The position numbers and the translations under genes are program-made. Shown here piece after piece: positions 26,401-34,184 of a DNA stretch of 64,000 nucleotides; position 1 is the first letter of the stretch; each line of letters opens with the position of its first letter. Below the pieces are notes generated by a model that ran no database searches, was not told the origin of the DNA, and was given only the letters and a program-made list of their open reading frames with translations. The stretch lies in contig JBJFFP010000070.1 of assembly GCA_051891855.1 (NCBI GenBank), positions 1 through 64,000 of the forward strand. The letters run 5' to 3'. This stretch comes from SFDP01 sp051891855. Its GTDB lineage: Bacteria; Bacillota; Clostridia; Lachnospirales; Lachnospiraceae.

Positions 26401-28219
26401 TATAGCTTGCAGTAGCTGCCGGCTGCTGGGTAATAACCGGTGCTTCTACCGTCTCGTTTTTTCCATCGTTGGTATCCTCTTCTGCTTCTACCACAATCTT
26501 AAAGCTGACGGTTTTTAATTTATTATTTGCCATATACTCTTTGGGTACTGACAAATAGAATGTATGACTACCTTCCGGAAGACCACGAAAAACTTCATCA
26601 TTAACTTCTCTAAAGTATAGCTCACTGCCGTAAATCTCTAAAATATACTGAACCCATTTAACAGAAAATCTATAGGAATAATAACCCGAATCACTATTAC
26701 GCACTGCTGAAGAGCTATCATATAGAACGGTCAGTGGAATGGTCCCTAAATCAGCAAATTCTTCATCTACACCATCTGCCCAGACAATATCCAATCCCTC
26801 ATAGATAGTTTGACTGTCGGGAGCCACTTTCACAGTTTCATAGCCTTGACGAATAGAAATAGATTCAATCTTATCTATTGTAGTCTCATTGCTACCATCC
26901 TCCGAGGTATAAACTCCCCAATTCCCGTTCTGATTGGTAAATACCATCTGCGGATGGGTACTGGGCGGCAGCAGAGTAAAGGCGCCATCTGCTGAAGACG
27001 GTGCTGAAATATAAGCATGGTTCTCTGTAGGCAGCTTTCCTCTGTCATTAAAAATCTCCCCAATTCCAACCTTAGTGTTTCCCGTCACCTGGCCGGTAAT
27101 GGTAAGGCGCTGGCTTTGTCCCAGAACAAGGGAACCACCGCCGATAAAATCATTGATGCTCAGACTGCTTTCCACTTGGGTCAAATTAAGCAATGTATCC
27201 TGAGGAACAACAACATTGGCATTAGGATAGAGGCTACTGTATCCTCCATTTTTTAAAGTTAGCTTAGGATTAGCACCGCCATTTTTATTCAGCTCTAATC
27301 TTCCTATATTCGTTACAGTCAAACTGTCACTATATCCGTTTACTGAAGTAACCTGTACTGTAGCTCCTGCATTTTCTATTCCCGTAGCACCATTGACCAA
27401 AGATACATCACTGCCACTTTTCAGCTTAATAACCACACCACCATTGGCAATACAGCCTGTGCTCGGAACAATTTTATCGTAATAAGCTGTGCTTATATTT
27501 GTGTTTCCCTCTTTTACTCCTGTATAGGTGGCACCATGGGCATATACTGCTGCCCTCCCACCGGATATCCCGCTAATCTCCATGGTTACGGGGAAGGTCA
27601 CGCCTGCATCATTATTACTCTGCGCCGGGCCTGTAGTGCCATCTGCATTGATTATCAGGGGAGTAATATTATAAATATTTCCTGCATAGAGATTTAATCC
27701 CTGCGTTACTGAGGCTGTACTGGAAATCGTAACATTATTGAGGGTAATGGTACTTCCACTTCCTGCAGTAGCTGAAAACAGCTGATTATTCCCTACTCCG
27801 CCGGCTGAAATGGAAAAGGGATCCATATGCCCCCATTTAATCGTGACCCCATTCAGGGTCAAATTGTGTCCATTGGTAAAGATGCCCAAATATGCTGGAT
27901 TAGAAAAAATAAGCGTAGTATTGTTAAAGGTCGCATCTGCCCCCAACACCATTCCCGCATTTGATAAACCGATTGTCCCTCCATTAATGGTAAGCCCCTG
28001 TTGTACAATCAGCGGGCTGTCATCTGACGGACGATTTGTATTTATCTCACCACTGATGGTATAGGTTCCCCCATTTCTAAAGGCGGCTTCCAACTCATTT
28101 GCAGTAGATAGGGAAGTCCCCGATGTTGCCCGCGCAAAATTTCCACTGGCACCAAATCCCCAAAATAGGATTCCCAATGTAAGCAGTATTGCACCAAATA
28201 AATGCTTCCTTTTTCTCAT
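23465..28219 (-). CDS. Large secreted repeat protein (adhesin-like)
   Basis: 1,584 residues. A Sec signal peptide (about 1-31, hydrophobic core GAILLTLGILFWGFGASG, cleavage after ARA) is followed by a region rich in short beta strands and N/G turns resembling a right-handed beta helix (about 40-430), a unique domain (about 450-580), an Ig-like domain with the SYQWYKN and WYYCVVTNT strands (about 595-690), an MBG-like domain (about 695-795) and then a long array of MBG-like beta repeats to the C terminus, several ending in the pattern GTA...LEG...YxGTKxIxFKI. No LPXTG, SLH, LysM or choline-binding anchor is present at the C terminus, so it is either released or held by another means. Adhesion or matrix function is inferred from architecture only. 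Thr/Ser/Asn-rich composition differs from neighbours, suggesting an accessory gene. Confidence 0.85.
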   Translation of the reverse strand: MRKRKHLFGAILLTLGILFWGFGASGNFARATSGTSLSTANELEAAFRNGGTYTISGEINTNRPSDDSPLIVQQGLTINGGTIGLSNAGMVLGADATFNNTTLIFSNPAYLGIFTNGHNLTLNGVTIKWGHMDPFSISAGGVGNNQLFSATAGSGSTITLNNVTISSTASVTQGLNLYAGNIYNITPLIINADGTTGPAQSNNDAGVTFPVTMEISGISGGRAAVYAHGATYTGVKEGNTNISTAYYDKIVPSTGCIANGGVVIKLKSGSDVSLVNGATGIENAGATVQVTSVNGYSDSLTVTNIGRLELNKNGGANPKLTLKNGGYSSLYPNANVVVPQDTLLNLTQVESSLSINDFIGGGSLVLGQSQRLTITGQVTGNTKVGIGEIFNDRGKLPTENHAYISAPSSADGAFTLLPPSTHPQMVFTNQNGNWGVYTSEDGSNETTIDKIESISIRQGYETVKVAPDSQTIYEGLDIVWADGVDEEFADLGTIPLTVLYDSSSAVRNSDSGYYSYRFSVKWVQYILEIYGSELYFREVNDEVFRGLPEGSHTFYLSVPKEYMANNKLKTVSFKIVVEAEEDTNDGKNETVEAPVITQQPAATASYTKGGNAAAIEVRATGTGQLSYQWYKNSTNNSSGGTLIANEVASTFTPPTDTVGTFWYYCVVTNTDTATGKTASISSNTTEVTIEPADGQASVQMDDWSYGETASNPKPQSDTNGVGTVTYSYSGRTKNGNSYGPTSKKPVDAGEYTVTAIFGATGDYKEVRAEDTFTINQASKNLQDSIGKGIGYSNTGEQRISLLKSVQSLPGYLQTDTGLTYTPNYSGSNLVEIKMVDSDLSFRLKEGLTDGAIGSETITVGITGMNNYSQVTLDMEVSIIDNAAATPENIWVSGIEKGIPYTGQKIVQSFQLYDGEVLLKENTDYTVSYKNNTNAYEWTAPSGGVAVKSEGTERQLMNADGTMQAAENNNIDREKAPQLIIKMKGNYSGTHTIYFQIRKTDLNDGAVKADDLFVTYNNKSQRPIPVVTWQGKALKYKKDFDVQEYVEKKNDNEAFIGAADNQTIETLTLVGMGNFAGTKEIQLVIGQKNGEKEEIPMSKVTVKGIKNLNWNEEDGKSGDGLTQGAITVKYKTDVLEDKGNVPDSGEYTVSYENNTAVGTATIILEGTGKDADEDGYAYIGTKRITFKINGINISKAKISGLPKSYTYTGEEIKPTEGGSDYEPVTFAYQVRKGQEPIQLEKDVHYTVTYQKNINKGTATMVLDGCEEEGYTGTKKISFKIVAASMNDSQSAFQVNITDEAARVGEGGVIKMPYMKGGAKPAVTVENSDGDTLTAGIDYTVSYKNNTAVTTSTTAKVPAVVVKGKGNYSGTIEVPFEIVVKDLDGEYNGDVYIVAKDKIFSDKKNGWKQSIAVYDADGKKLSTKDYQSLEYKAGSLPVGYDTLKEGDSLGPASVMPIGSEVEVNITMTGNNYTGKVTGTYRILEAGYDISKATIRLKPQEYTGQEIEIDGNEDIEVAYLKIGKDVHYLYLKKDGENEANIRVVEGSYTKNVQRGTASVTFEGIGRYGGRKTVTFKIGQRSIEKFLE
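23530..25810 (-). repeat. Coding region of MBG-like tandem repeats
   Basis: This part of the large secreted protein encodes recurring modules of roughly 80-100 residues. Shared landmarks are YTVSYKNNT or YTVTYQKN (an entry strand), a GTATI-type strand, and a closing YxGTKKISFKI-type strand. Copies are diverged in sequence at DNA level, so recent expansion is unlikely; module borders are approximate. Confidence 0.65.
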
Positions 28220-28259
28220 TCTTCCTTCTCCTTACGTAATTTTTTCTTTTGTATACCGT

Positions 28260-28276
28260 TGTATATCGTATATACA
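28260..28276. promoter_or_regulatory. Palindrome upstream of the secreted repeat protein
   Basis: TGTATAT (28260-28266), CGT, ATATACA (28270-28276) is an exact 7-base inverted repeat about 40 bases upstream of the ATG, in a 70-base gap. A possible -35 (TTGATA on the minus strand) lies just upstream of it, but no well-spaced -10 fits, so the site may be an operator or part of a nonstandard promoter. Confidence 0.45.
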
Positions 28277-28289
28277 GCTATCAAAGTAT

Positions 28290-29045
28290 TTAGCTTTCCA
28301 GCTTTCCGATAAATTCCCGAACTCTCTGGTTATTGGAAGAAAACAGCTCTTCCGGCATGCCCTCTTCCACAATCACCCCGCCTTCCATAAAGATGATTCG
28401 GTCAGAAACCTCTCTGGCAAATTTCATCTCATGGGTAACAATAATCATCGTCATATGCTGTCTTGCCAATTCTTTAATTACCTTAAGCACCTCACCTGTC
28501 AGCTCCGGATCCAGTGCCGAGGTGGGCTCATCAAAAAACAAAACCCTGGGCTGCAGAGCCAGGGCTCTTGCAATGGATACCCTCTGCTGCTGTCCGCCTG
28601 AAAGCTGATGGGGATAAACATCTGCCTTATCCTCCAACCCCAGCTGGGTAAGAAGGGTCATAGCCCTTTCCCTGGCCTCCTTTTTCGGTACCTTATCTAC
28701 AGAAACAGGAGCATCCATGATATTTTTCAATACAGTATAATGAGGAAACAGATTAAAATTTTGAAACACCAGACCAAAGGTACGGCTGATACGTTTTACC
28801 TCTGCATGGGAAGCAGTCATTACCTCTCCCTGGTTTTCCCATACTACCCTTTCTCCTCCATAGCTTAACTCACCGCCATCCATCTCCTCCAAAAGAGTGG
28901 CACAGCGAAGAAGAGTAGATTTTCCGGAGCCTGAAGGGCCGATTATCGATACCACCTCTCCCTGATTCACTGCAAGGGAAATATCCTTCAAGACCTCCAG
29001 CTCACCAAATTGTTTCTTCATATGCTTTACTTCCACTAAATTCAT
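28290..29045 (-). CDS. Polar amino acid ABC transporter, ATP-binding protein
   Basis: ATPase of a type I amino acid importer (GlnQ/ArtP/HisP class). 251 residues from the ATG at 29045; Walker A GPSGSGKST (36-44), signature LSGGQQQR, Walker B VLFFDEPTSALD and switch His in VTHEMKF. AAAGGAG lies 6 bases before this ATG and it starts 10 bases after the permease stop; a longer frame from 29084 overlaps the permease and is less likely. It is last in the operon substrate-binding protein - permease - ATPase. Specific substrate cannot be read from this subunit. Confidence 0.93.
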   Translation of the reverse strand: MNLVEVKHMKKQFGELEVLKDISLAVNQGEVVSIIGPSGSGKSTLLRCATLLEEMDGGELSYGGERVVWENQGEVMTASHAEVKRISRTFGLVFQNFNLFPHYTVLKNIMDAPVSVDKVPKKEARERAMTLLTQLGLEDKADVYPHQLSGGQQQRVSIARALALQPRVLFFDEPTSALDPELTGEVLKVIKELARQHMTMIIVTHEMKFAREVSDRIIFMEGGVIVEEGMPEELFSSNNQRVREFIGKLES

Positions 29046-29055
29046 CTTTTCTCCT

Positions 29056-29718
29056 TTAACGGAAATATTGGAATCTTCGTTCAATATATTCCATGATGAA
29101 GGCTACCAGATAGTTAAAAACAAAGTAAAAAACACCGGCCACCATCAAAGGCATAATCGTCGTTTCTTTTGCACTGATTCTTTGAGCAATAGTAAACATT
29201 TCCGACATGGCAATTACGGATGCCAGTGAAGTATCCTTAACCAGCGTAATGGTTTCATTGGTTACCGGAGGAAGGATACGCTTTACTACCTGTGGAAAAA
29301 TTATTTTGAAAAAGGTCTGAAACTTATTATAGCCAAGTATCTTTGCTGCCTCATATTGGCCAATGGGAATAGACTCAATTCCCGAGCGATAAATCTCCGC
29401 AAAATAAGCCGCATAATTAATGGAAAAGGCAATAATAACGGCGACAAACCGATATCCCCGGGAAAGCTTCATATCAAAGGCATAATAAGGCCCGAAATAA
29501 ACCACTAAGAGCTGAAGCATCAGCGGGGTTCCCCTCATGATGGCAATATAGATTTTCACCAGACTTCTCACCAGGACATTTTTTGATATTCTTCCGAAAG
29601 AAACCAGAAGTCCCAATGGCAGAGAGAAGAGTAATGTGAAGAAAAAAATCTCAACTGAAATCAGCATTCCTTCTCCCAACAGGGTGAGCATGGTTGACAT
29701 TGACATTATACCATACAT
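29056..29718 (-). CDS. Polar amino acid ABC transporter, permease
   Basis: Membrane subunit of a His/Glu/Gln/Arg-type importer, 220 residues, five or so membrane helices. The cytoplasmic EAA loop is clear (EAAKILGYNKFQTFFKIIFPQ is at about 145-165; key residues EAA...G and the closing P). The single permease presumably forms a homodimer. The exact start is uncertain: ATGs at residues 1, 5 and 7 are all near weak ribosome binding sites. A hairpin and T run separate it from the upstream substrate-binding protein gene, so its expression is probably lower. Confidence 0.9.
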   Translation of the reverse strand: MYGIMSMSTMLTLLGEGMLISVEIFFFTLLFSLPLGLLVSFGRISKNVLVRSLVKIYIAIMRGTPLMLQLLVVYFGPYYAFDMKLSRGYRFVAVIIAFSINYAAYFAEIYRSGIESIPIGQYEAAKILGYNKFQTFFKIIFPQVVKRILPPVTNETITLVKDTSLASVIAMSEMFTIAQRISAKETTIMPLMVAGVFYFVFNYLVAFIMEYIERRFQYFR

Positions 29719-29744
29719 CCTTTCCTTTTAATAGAAAAACCTAT

Positions 29745-29806
29745 AAAAAAACTGTCCCAAAGCAAAGCTCATTCTTACTGCGAAGAACAATCCTTACCCG
29801 GGACAG
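29745..29806 (-). terminator. Intercistronic partial terminator in the amino acid ABC operon
   Basis: On the minus strand CTGTCCC (complement of 29800-29806) pairs with GGGACAG (complement of 29752-29758), with an inner TTCTT/AAGAA hairpin in the loop, followed by a run of T (29745-29750). It lies between the binding-protein gene and the permease, the usual position for a structure that leaves the binding protein in excess. Confidence 0.75.
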
Positions 29807-29820
29807 CCCTAAGTTCTAAC

Positions 29821-30702
29821 TTATTCTAAGCATACCAGACCGGACATACCGTAATCTGCATATTTTTCAACAATTTCTGCGAAGGTACCGTCCGCTACCA
29901 TCTCCATCAGAGTGGACTCAACCGCATCCCTTAACGTTTCATTCCCTAATAGGAATCCGATACCGTACTGCTCACTGGCCAGTTCTTCCTCCAAAATAAT
30001 GAAGCCGTCACCACGAGAAGCAAGCTGGTAGCTGGCTACACCGATATCTACTGCCAAAGCATCGATAGCACCTGCCTCCAAATCCATAAATGCGGTATTA
30101 TAATCTGCATACTGTTCCATACCGGCAAAGGTAGCTGCCAGATCAGAGCCGGGTGCCTCTTCCAGAGCTGCAAGTGCTGAGGAATCCTGCTGAACGCCTA
30201 CAATCTTTCCTGCCAAATCCGTCTGTACGGTAATGCCGGAATCAGCACTTACCACGATTACCTGCTTATTATTTACATAAGGAACAGACCAGGTATACTT
30301 ATCCTCTCTTCCATTAATGGTAAAGCCATTCCAGATACAGTCAATGGCTCCTGAGGACAATTCCATATCCTTTGCTGCCCAGTCAATAGGCTCCTTAATC
30401 AGCTCCCAACCGTTCCGGTCACAAACCTCCTGTGCCAAATCCAGATCAAAGCCTACATAATCACCGTTATCATCCATATAGCCATAAGGCGGAAAGCTTG
30501 CATCAAAGCCTACCGTAAGAGTGGTTCTTTCTTCCGGATTTTCTGCCGGTGCAGCTTCTGCTGCCACCTCACTGCTTTCCTCCTGTACCTGGGCACTGTC
30601 TGCTGCCGCATTCTCTGCCTCTTTCTGTCCACCGGTGCTTCCACAGCCTGCTGCTGCCAACATCACTGCTGCCATTACGGCAGCTACAAATCTCTTTTTC
30701 AT
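29821..30702 (-). CDS. Amino acid ABC transporter, substrate-binding lipoprotein
   Basis: 293 residues. Lipoprotein signal peptide with lipobox AAGC (Cys20), an Ala/Glu-rich linker (about 22-58), then a family 3 solute-binding domain opening with TTLTVGFDASFPPYGYMDD and DLDLAQEVCDRNGW, the pattern of polar amino acid binding proteins. It is tethered to the outer membrane face and delivers substrate to the permease at 29056. Asp and Arg in the pocket suggest an alpha-amino acid; which one is not decidable here. GGAGGAG precedes the ATG and a consensus promoter lies about 62-90 bases upstream. Confidence 0.92.
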   Translation of the reverse strand: MKKRFVAAVMAAVMLAAAGCGSTGGQKEAENAAADSAQVQEESSEVAAEAAPAENPEERTTLTVGFDASFPPYGYMDDNGDYVGFDLDLAQEVCDRNGWELIKEPIDWAAKDMELSSGAIDCIWNGFTINGREDKYTWSVPYVNNKQVIVVSADSGITVQTDLAGKIVGVQQDSSALAALEEAPGSDLAATFAGMEQYADYNTAFMDLEAGAIDALAVDIGVASYQLASRGDGFIILEEELASEQYGIGFLLGNETLRDAVESTLMEMVADGTFAEIVEKYADYGMSGLVCLE

Positions 30703-30763
30703 AATCTCCTCCGTTTAACTCCTGTTCCTTTAGCAATTTACTACACTAAATCAGTCGGGATTT

Positions 30764-30792
30764 ATCTTATCAAATCTCCTTTTTTTTGTCAA
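30764..30792 (-). promoter_or_regulatory. Consensus promoter of the amino acid ABC operon
   Basis: Minus strand: -35 TTGACA (30787-30792), 17-base spacer, -10 TAAGAT (30764-30769). The -35 overlaps the stop codon of the upstream membrane coiled-coil gene, so the ABC operon starts right at the end of the Hsp70-like cluster with no terminator between. Confidence 0.82.
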
Positions 30793-32003
30793 GCCTTACC
30801 TTCCCTCTGATATCGATTCACCATATCCATAATTTCTTCTTTATACTGTGGGTAAGCTTCCATAGTCCTTCGGATTTCCTGCTGTGCCTCTGTTGCCAAT
30901 CTCTTATTATATTCCATCTGCACACGAAGCTTCTGACGGCGTTCAATCAGACCATGGCGAATTTCTACCATTTCCTTTTTTTCCAAAAGTGCTTCCGGCT
31001 GATGCATCCACACCTCAGGATCATGCAGCTGATAACGATGAAGAACCTTAATCAGCTCCTTACGATGACGATCCAGCTCTCCTCTGTTTTGCCTGTCCTT
31101 TATCCGGTCTTCCTTTTCCTTCTGGTATTTTTCCCACAGGGTTGACAGCTCCTTTGCACTGTTCACCTTGTACTTCATGTAATAATAATCCAGGAGATTG
31201 GTATTATTGACATATCGAATATTTACCGTGTTTTTTAAAAGAATGATTTTATTAATTCCCTTTTCCGTTTTCACCAGCTGTGTGGAATAATCCAGGTATT
31301 TTACATAAAGAATCGTCAGAGCTGTAGCTCCCCCTCCTATGGTCAATATATAGCCAATCTGTGTATTCATCTCAAAGCCAAACTGAAGCACGGCAAGCAT
31401 AATCAGGCAGGCAAAGACGGCCATGAGGCAGATGATTACCATCCCCTTAGTGTTGGCAATATCTCTGATCAGCTCCTGCTTCCGGTAACGATAGGCATGC
31501 TTTTCTCCCTCCAGTTTACTCATATCCGCCGTAACCAGCTCTCGATATTCCTCTGCTTCCTTCATATCCTGATAGGGCTTTGGCATTTCATCCTCAATAT
31601 TCTCCATTAACCGAAACTGCCTTTCCGTAAGGCGGTTCTTCTTTTCCTGATATTCCTTCCTGGCCCCTTCGTAAGTAACGATCTTTTTAGCATTTTCCCT
31701 GACAATCTCCATCTCAGATTCAGGCAGTGCCTCAATTTCCTCCATGTCCTTTAGATAAGCCGTCACCATGTTGTATTCTTCAGACAGGCAGTCCAGCCCC
31801 GATGCTGAAGTGCTCATCTGTTCAATACAACTATGAATAAACTTTCGGCGTTCTGCTTCATCGCTCATTTTCAGCAGATCCCGATCCTTCATCAAAGTTT
31901 CCCAGTCCCAGTTTTCTATGGAGGAGCCATCCCACTCCAGCTCCAGATCCTCTTCATCCATCCCCCTCTGAAAATGTTCTATAATTCGATTCCACCACTT
32001 CAT
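30789..32003 (-). CDS. Two-pass membrane coiled-coil protein of the Hsp70-like cluster
   Basis: 404 residues from the ATG at 32003, 22 bases after the preceding gene; a longer frame from 32060 would overlap it. N-terminal acidic helical part with long heptad-like stretches (about 70-185), two adjacent membrane helices (about 190-212, GMVIICLMAVFACLIMLAVL, and about 222-242), then a second long coiled region (about 245-400) rich in K/E/R. The hairpin of membrane helices would leave both coiled arms in the cytoplasm. Last gene of the four-gene operon starting at 37706. I do not recognise the family; a membrane anchor for the other products is inferred. Confidence 0.75.
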   Translation of the reverse strand: MKWWNRIIEHFQRGMDEEDLELEWDGSSIENWDWETLMKDRDLLKMSDEAERRKFIHSCIEQMSTSASGLDCLSEEYNMVTAYLKDMEEIEALPESEMEIVRENAKKIVTYEGARKEYQEKKNRLTERQFRLMENIEDEMPKPYQDMKEAEEYRELVTADMSKLEGEKHAYRYRKQELIRDIANTKGMVIICLMAVFACLIMLAVLQFGFEMNTQIGYILTIGGGATALTILYVKYLDYSTQLVKTEKGINKIILLKNTVNIRYVNNTNLLDYYYMKYKVNSAKELSTLWEKYQKEKEDRIKDRQNRGELDRHRKELIKVLHRYQLHDPEVWMHQPEALLEKKEMVEIRHGLIERRQKLRVQMEYNKRLATEAQQEIRRTMEAYPQYKEEIMDMVNRYQREGKA

Positions 32004-32025
32004 CTTCTTCTGTCTTCCTCCGTTT

Positions 32026-32859
32026 TTACCGGGATTGGTAAACTGCTTCCCGATAAGCATCCTTCAAATAGTCTATCCGCTGGATTATTTTTTCCTGCCA
32101 GCCTGATAAATCCTTCTTCTTTTCTTCCCGGATAGCGGCAAGCAGACCTGCCTCATTACTTTCCTCCCAACTCTGCCGTAAACCTTCCAATTCCTCTTCC
32201 AGCTGCACAGAATCCTCATAATATTCCTGATGTTTCCTTAAAAACTCCAGATATTCTTCCTCCGTAACCGACAGTCTTACACTCAGCAGATACTGCTTTA
32301 AGCTGTCCTGCTGCCCGGTAAGCTCATAGGCTTTCAAAAAATATTCACCGGCTTTTTTCAAATAAAATAACCTTGCAAGACATACTCCGCAGCCGTGGTA
32401 AATCTGCCCTCTGAGCTTTTCTTCCTCCCCCGGCAGCTGTTCCAAAAGCCGTTCATACTCTCTGCCTGCAAGTCCCGGCTGTCCTTTGGCCAGAAGTGCA
32501 TCTGCCTTTGCCTTTCTCTTCTCAAAAACGGTCATATTGCTGTTTTCCACAATAGCCAGAAGAATCTCCTTTTTTCTCTCCAGCGAAAAGAAACCTGCAT
32601 AGTCCAGAAGAATCTCCACAAAAGCTTTCAGAGAAATCCTTTTCCGAAGCGCCTTTTTTAATTCCTCAGCTAAATCTGCAAGACCACATTCTTTTTCCAG
32701 CCATTCCGTCAGTGACGGGGACATAAAGTCATCCTCCAAAAGGCAGGCATTTTCACCGATAAAAAAACACAGTTCTTCTATGGAATAGATGGTAATTCCC
32801 ATATATTCCGGCTCAAAACCGTTTTTTGCATATTCTCCAAGACATAATCTGATACTCAT
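32026..32859 (-). CDS. Helical-repeat protein of the Hsp70-like cluster
   Basis: 277 residues, soluble. The N-terminal part (about 1-110) begins RLCLGEYAKNGFEPEYMGI and is followed by TPR-like helical hairpins (about 115-200: ADALLAKGQPGLAGREYERL, GVCLARLFYLKKAGEYFLKA) and a charged C-terminal coiled segment ending LSGWQEKIIQRIDYLKDAYR. GGAAGG precedes the ATG; it starts 11 bases after the Hsp70-like gene. No known domain is certain. Its repeats make it a plausible adaptor between the Hsp70-like protein and the membrane protein. Confidence 0.75.
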   Translation of the reverse strand: MSIRLCLGEYAKNGFEPEYMGITIYSIEELCFFIGENACLLEDDFMSPSLTEWLEKECGLADLAEELKKALRKRISLKAFVEILLDYAGFFSLERKKEILLAIVENSNMTVFEKRKAKADALLAKGQPGLAGREYERLLEQLPGEEEKLRGQIYHGCGVCLARLFYLKKAGEYFLKAYELTGQQDSLKQYLLSVRLSVTEEEYLEFLRKHQEYYEDSVQLEEELEGLRQSWEESNEAGLLAAIREEKKKDLSGWQEKIIQRIDYLKDAYREAVYQSR

Positions 32860-32870
32860 TTTATCCTTCC

Positions 32871-34163
32871 CTATAATTCAATGGTTTCTTCCCAAATGCG
32901 GTTAGTTGAGGGATAGAACTGCCCAAAACCCAAATCACAGGCCCGTACCTGAAGCTGGGTGGGGGAATTCATCCATGCACTCAGATGAATCCGGCTATAT
33001 ACTTTTTTCATGCCGGCAAGTCCATTGAGCTCCATCGTATATTCTCGGATCGTCTTCCCGTTCAAGGGGATAATTCTGAATATCAGCTGATTGCTTCCCT
33101 CCAGGATTATGTCCCACTCCTTTTTGCAGTCATACCAGCTGTTTCCTCCATTTAAAACGGCCAGATATGACTCCTCCCCCTGGCGTAGAAGATTCATTCC
33201 CACGTTAGCAAGCAGCTTATCCTCCCCCAGGTAAACATAGGCCTCTCCCAGCTTATCCGGATCCAGCTTCTGCAACAGCCCCTGACAGGCTCCTTTACTG
33301 TAAAGATTATTTCCTCTGAATACCCGTCGATTCTGACACAGATAGCGCAGACTCTCCTGATAACAGTCCTGATCGAAGCCGTCTCCTATTAAATAAACGG
33401 CAGTCACGTTTCTATTCCCAAAATCCTGTTTACAAAGGGACAAAAAGGCTTCATCCCTGCTCTCGGCGGATACCCTGTCAAAGGTCAAGCTTCTCCATTC
33501 GGGATATTCCTTCTTTTCCACCAGAGTAACTAAGGGTGTGGTATTTCGGTTAACAAACAGCCGGTAGCGGATAAGTCCTGTTTTCTCCAGCTCGTAAAGC
33601 ATTACCTCCCCCTTCCAGAGGCTCTGCTCCGTATGGAGATTGTACCAAAAAAAGCTTTCTTCTTTTCCCATAAACAGGATTTCAACTCCGGTCAATCCCA
33701 GATACCGGGCCATTTCCCGCAGTGCCTCAATCTTATGGGCATCCAGACTGTCTACGGTAAACATAATCCCCGCAAGCTGATTGAGGTTTATTTCCATGCT
33801 TAGTAGGGAAAGGCTTTTTTTGATAAAAAGTGCCAGCAGAGCCCTATAGCTGTAGCTTTGTCCGTAAAGCTCAAGACTCTGATTCTGCCATGCCTTTTCC
33901 AAAAGCTCCTCCACCAAATCCTGTGGAGAAATGCCTTCTTTTCCAAGTGTATCCTTTCCCAGCAGCCAGAGGTTATCCTCCCGGCGTAGGTAGAGGCTGA
34001 GGGGAAGATCATACTCCTCCTTCCCGGCAATTGTGGAAAAGGTATAGGGCTGATTATCCCCTATTCTCATAAAGCTAATCTGGGCTGTATCAGGCGTAAG
34101 CTCATATCCGATTAAAATCTTTCCATTATTCTTTTTTCTAAAGCCGTCTTTTCCAAATAGCAT
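32871..34163 (-). CDS. Divergent Hsp70-like protein without canonical ATPase motifs (DUF5716-like)
   Basis: 430 residues. The order of segments tracks an Hsp70: ILIGYELTPDTAQIS (16-30) at the position of phosphate-1 (IGIDLGTTNS); WLLGKDTL (about 67-74) where Hsp70 has its VGxxA strand; GIMFTVDSLDAHKIEALREM then GLTGVEILFMGKEES (about 138-175) like the VPAYF...AG...I..EPTAAA block; GEVMLYELEKTG for phosphate-2 (DLGGGT); VYLIGDGFDQDCYQESL for the adenosine motif (GGSTRIP); and a C-terminal beta region resembling the start of a substrate-binding domain. The Gly/Thr/Asp residues needed for ATP are replaced in all three motifs, so it is probably a pseudo-ATPase. From memory it resembles DUF5716, not verified. 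Starts 21 bases after the giant repeat protein gene. Confidence 0.7.
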   Translation of the reverse strand: MLFGKDGFRKKNNGKILIGYELTPDTAQISFMRIGDNQPYTFSTIAGKEEYDLPLSLYLRREDNLWLLGKDTLGKEGISPQDLVEELLEKAWQNQSLELYGQSYSYRALLALFIKKSLSLLSMEINLNQLAGIMFTVDSLDAHKIEALREMARYLGLTGVEILFMGKEESFFWYNLHTEQSLWKGEVMLYELEKTGLIRYRLFVNRNTTPLVTLVEKKEYPEWRSLTFDRVSAESRDEAFLSLCKQDFGNRNVTAVYLIGDGFDQDCYQESLRYLCQNRRVFRGNNLYSKGACQGLLQKLDPDKLGEAYVYLGEDKLLANVGMNLLRQGEESYLAVLNGGNSWYDCKKEWDIILEGSNQLIFRIIPLNGKTIREYTMELNGLAGMKKVYSRIHLSAWMNSPTQLQVRACDLGFGQFYPSTNRIWEETIEL

Positions 34164-34184
34164 CCTGTTTAATCCTGCTTTTCT

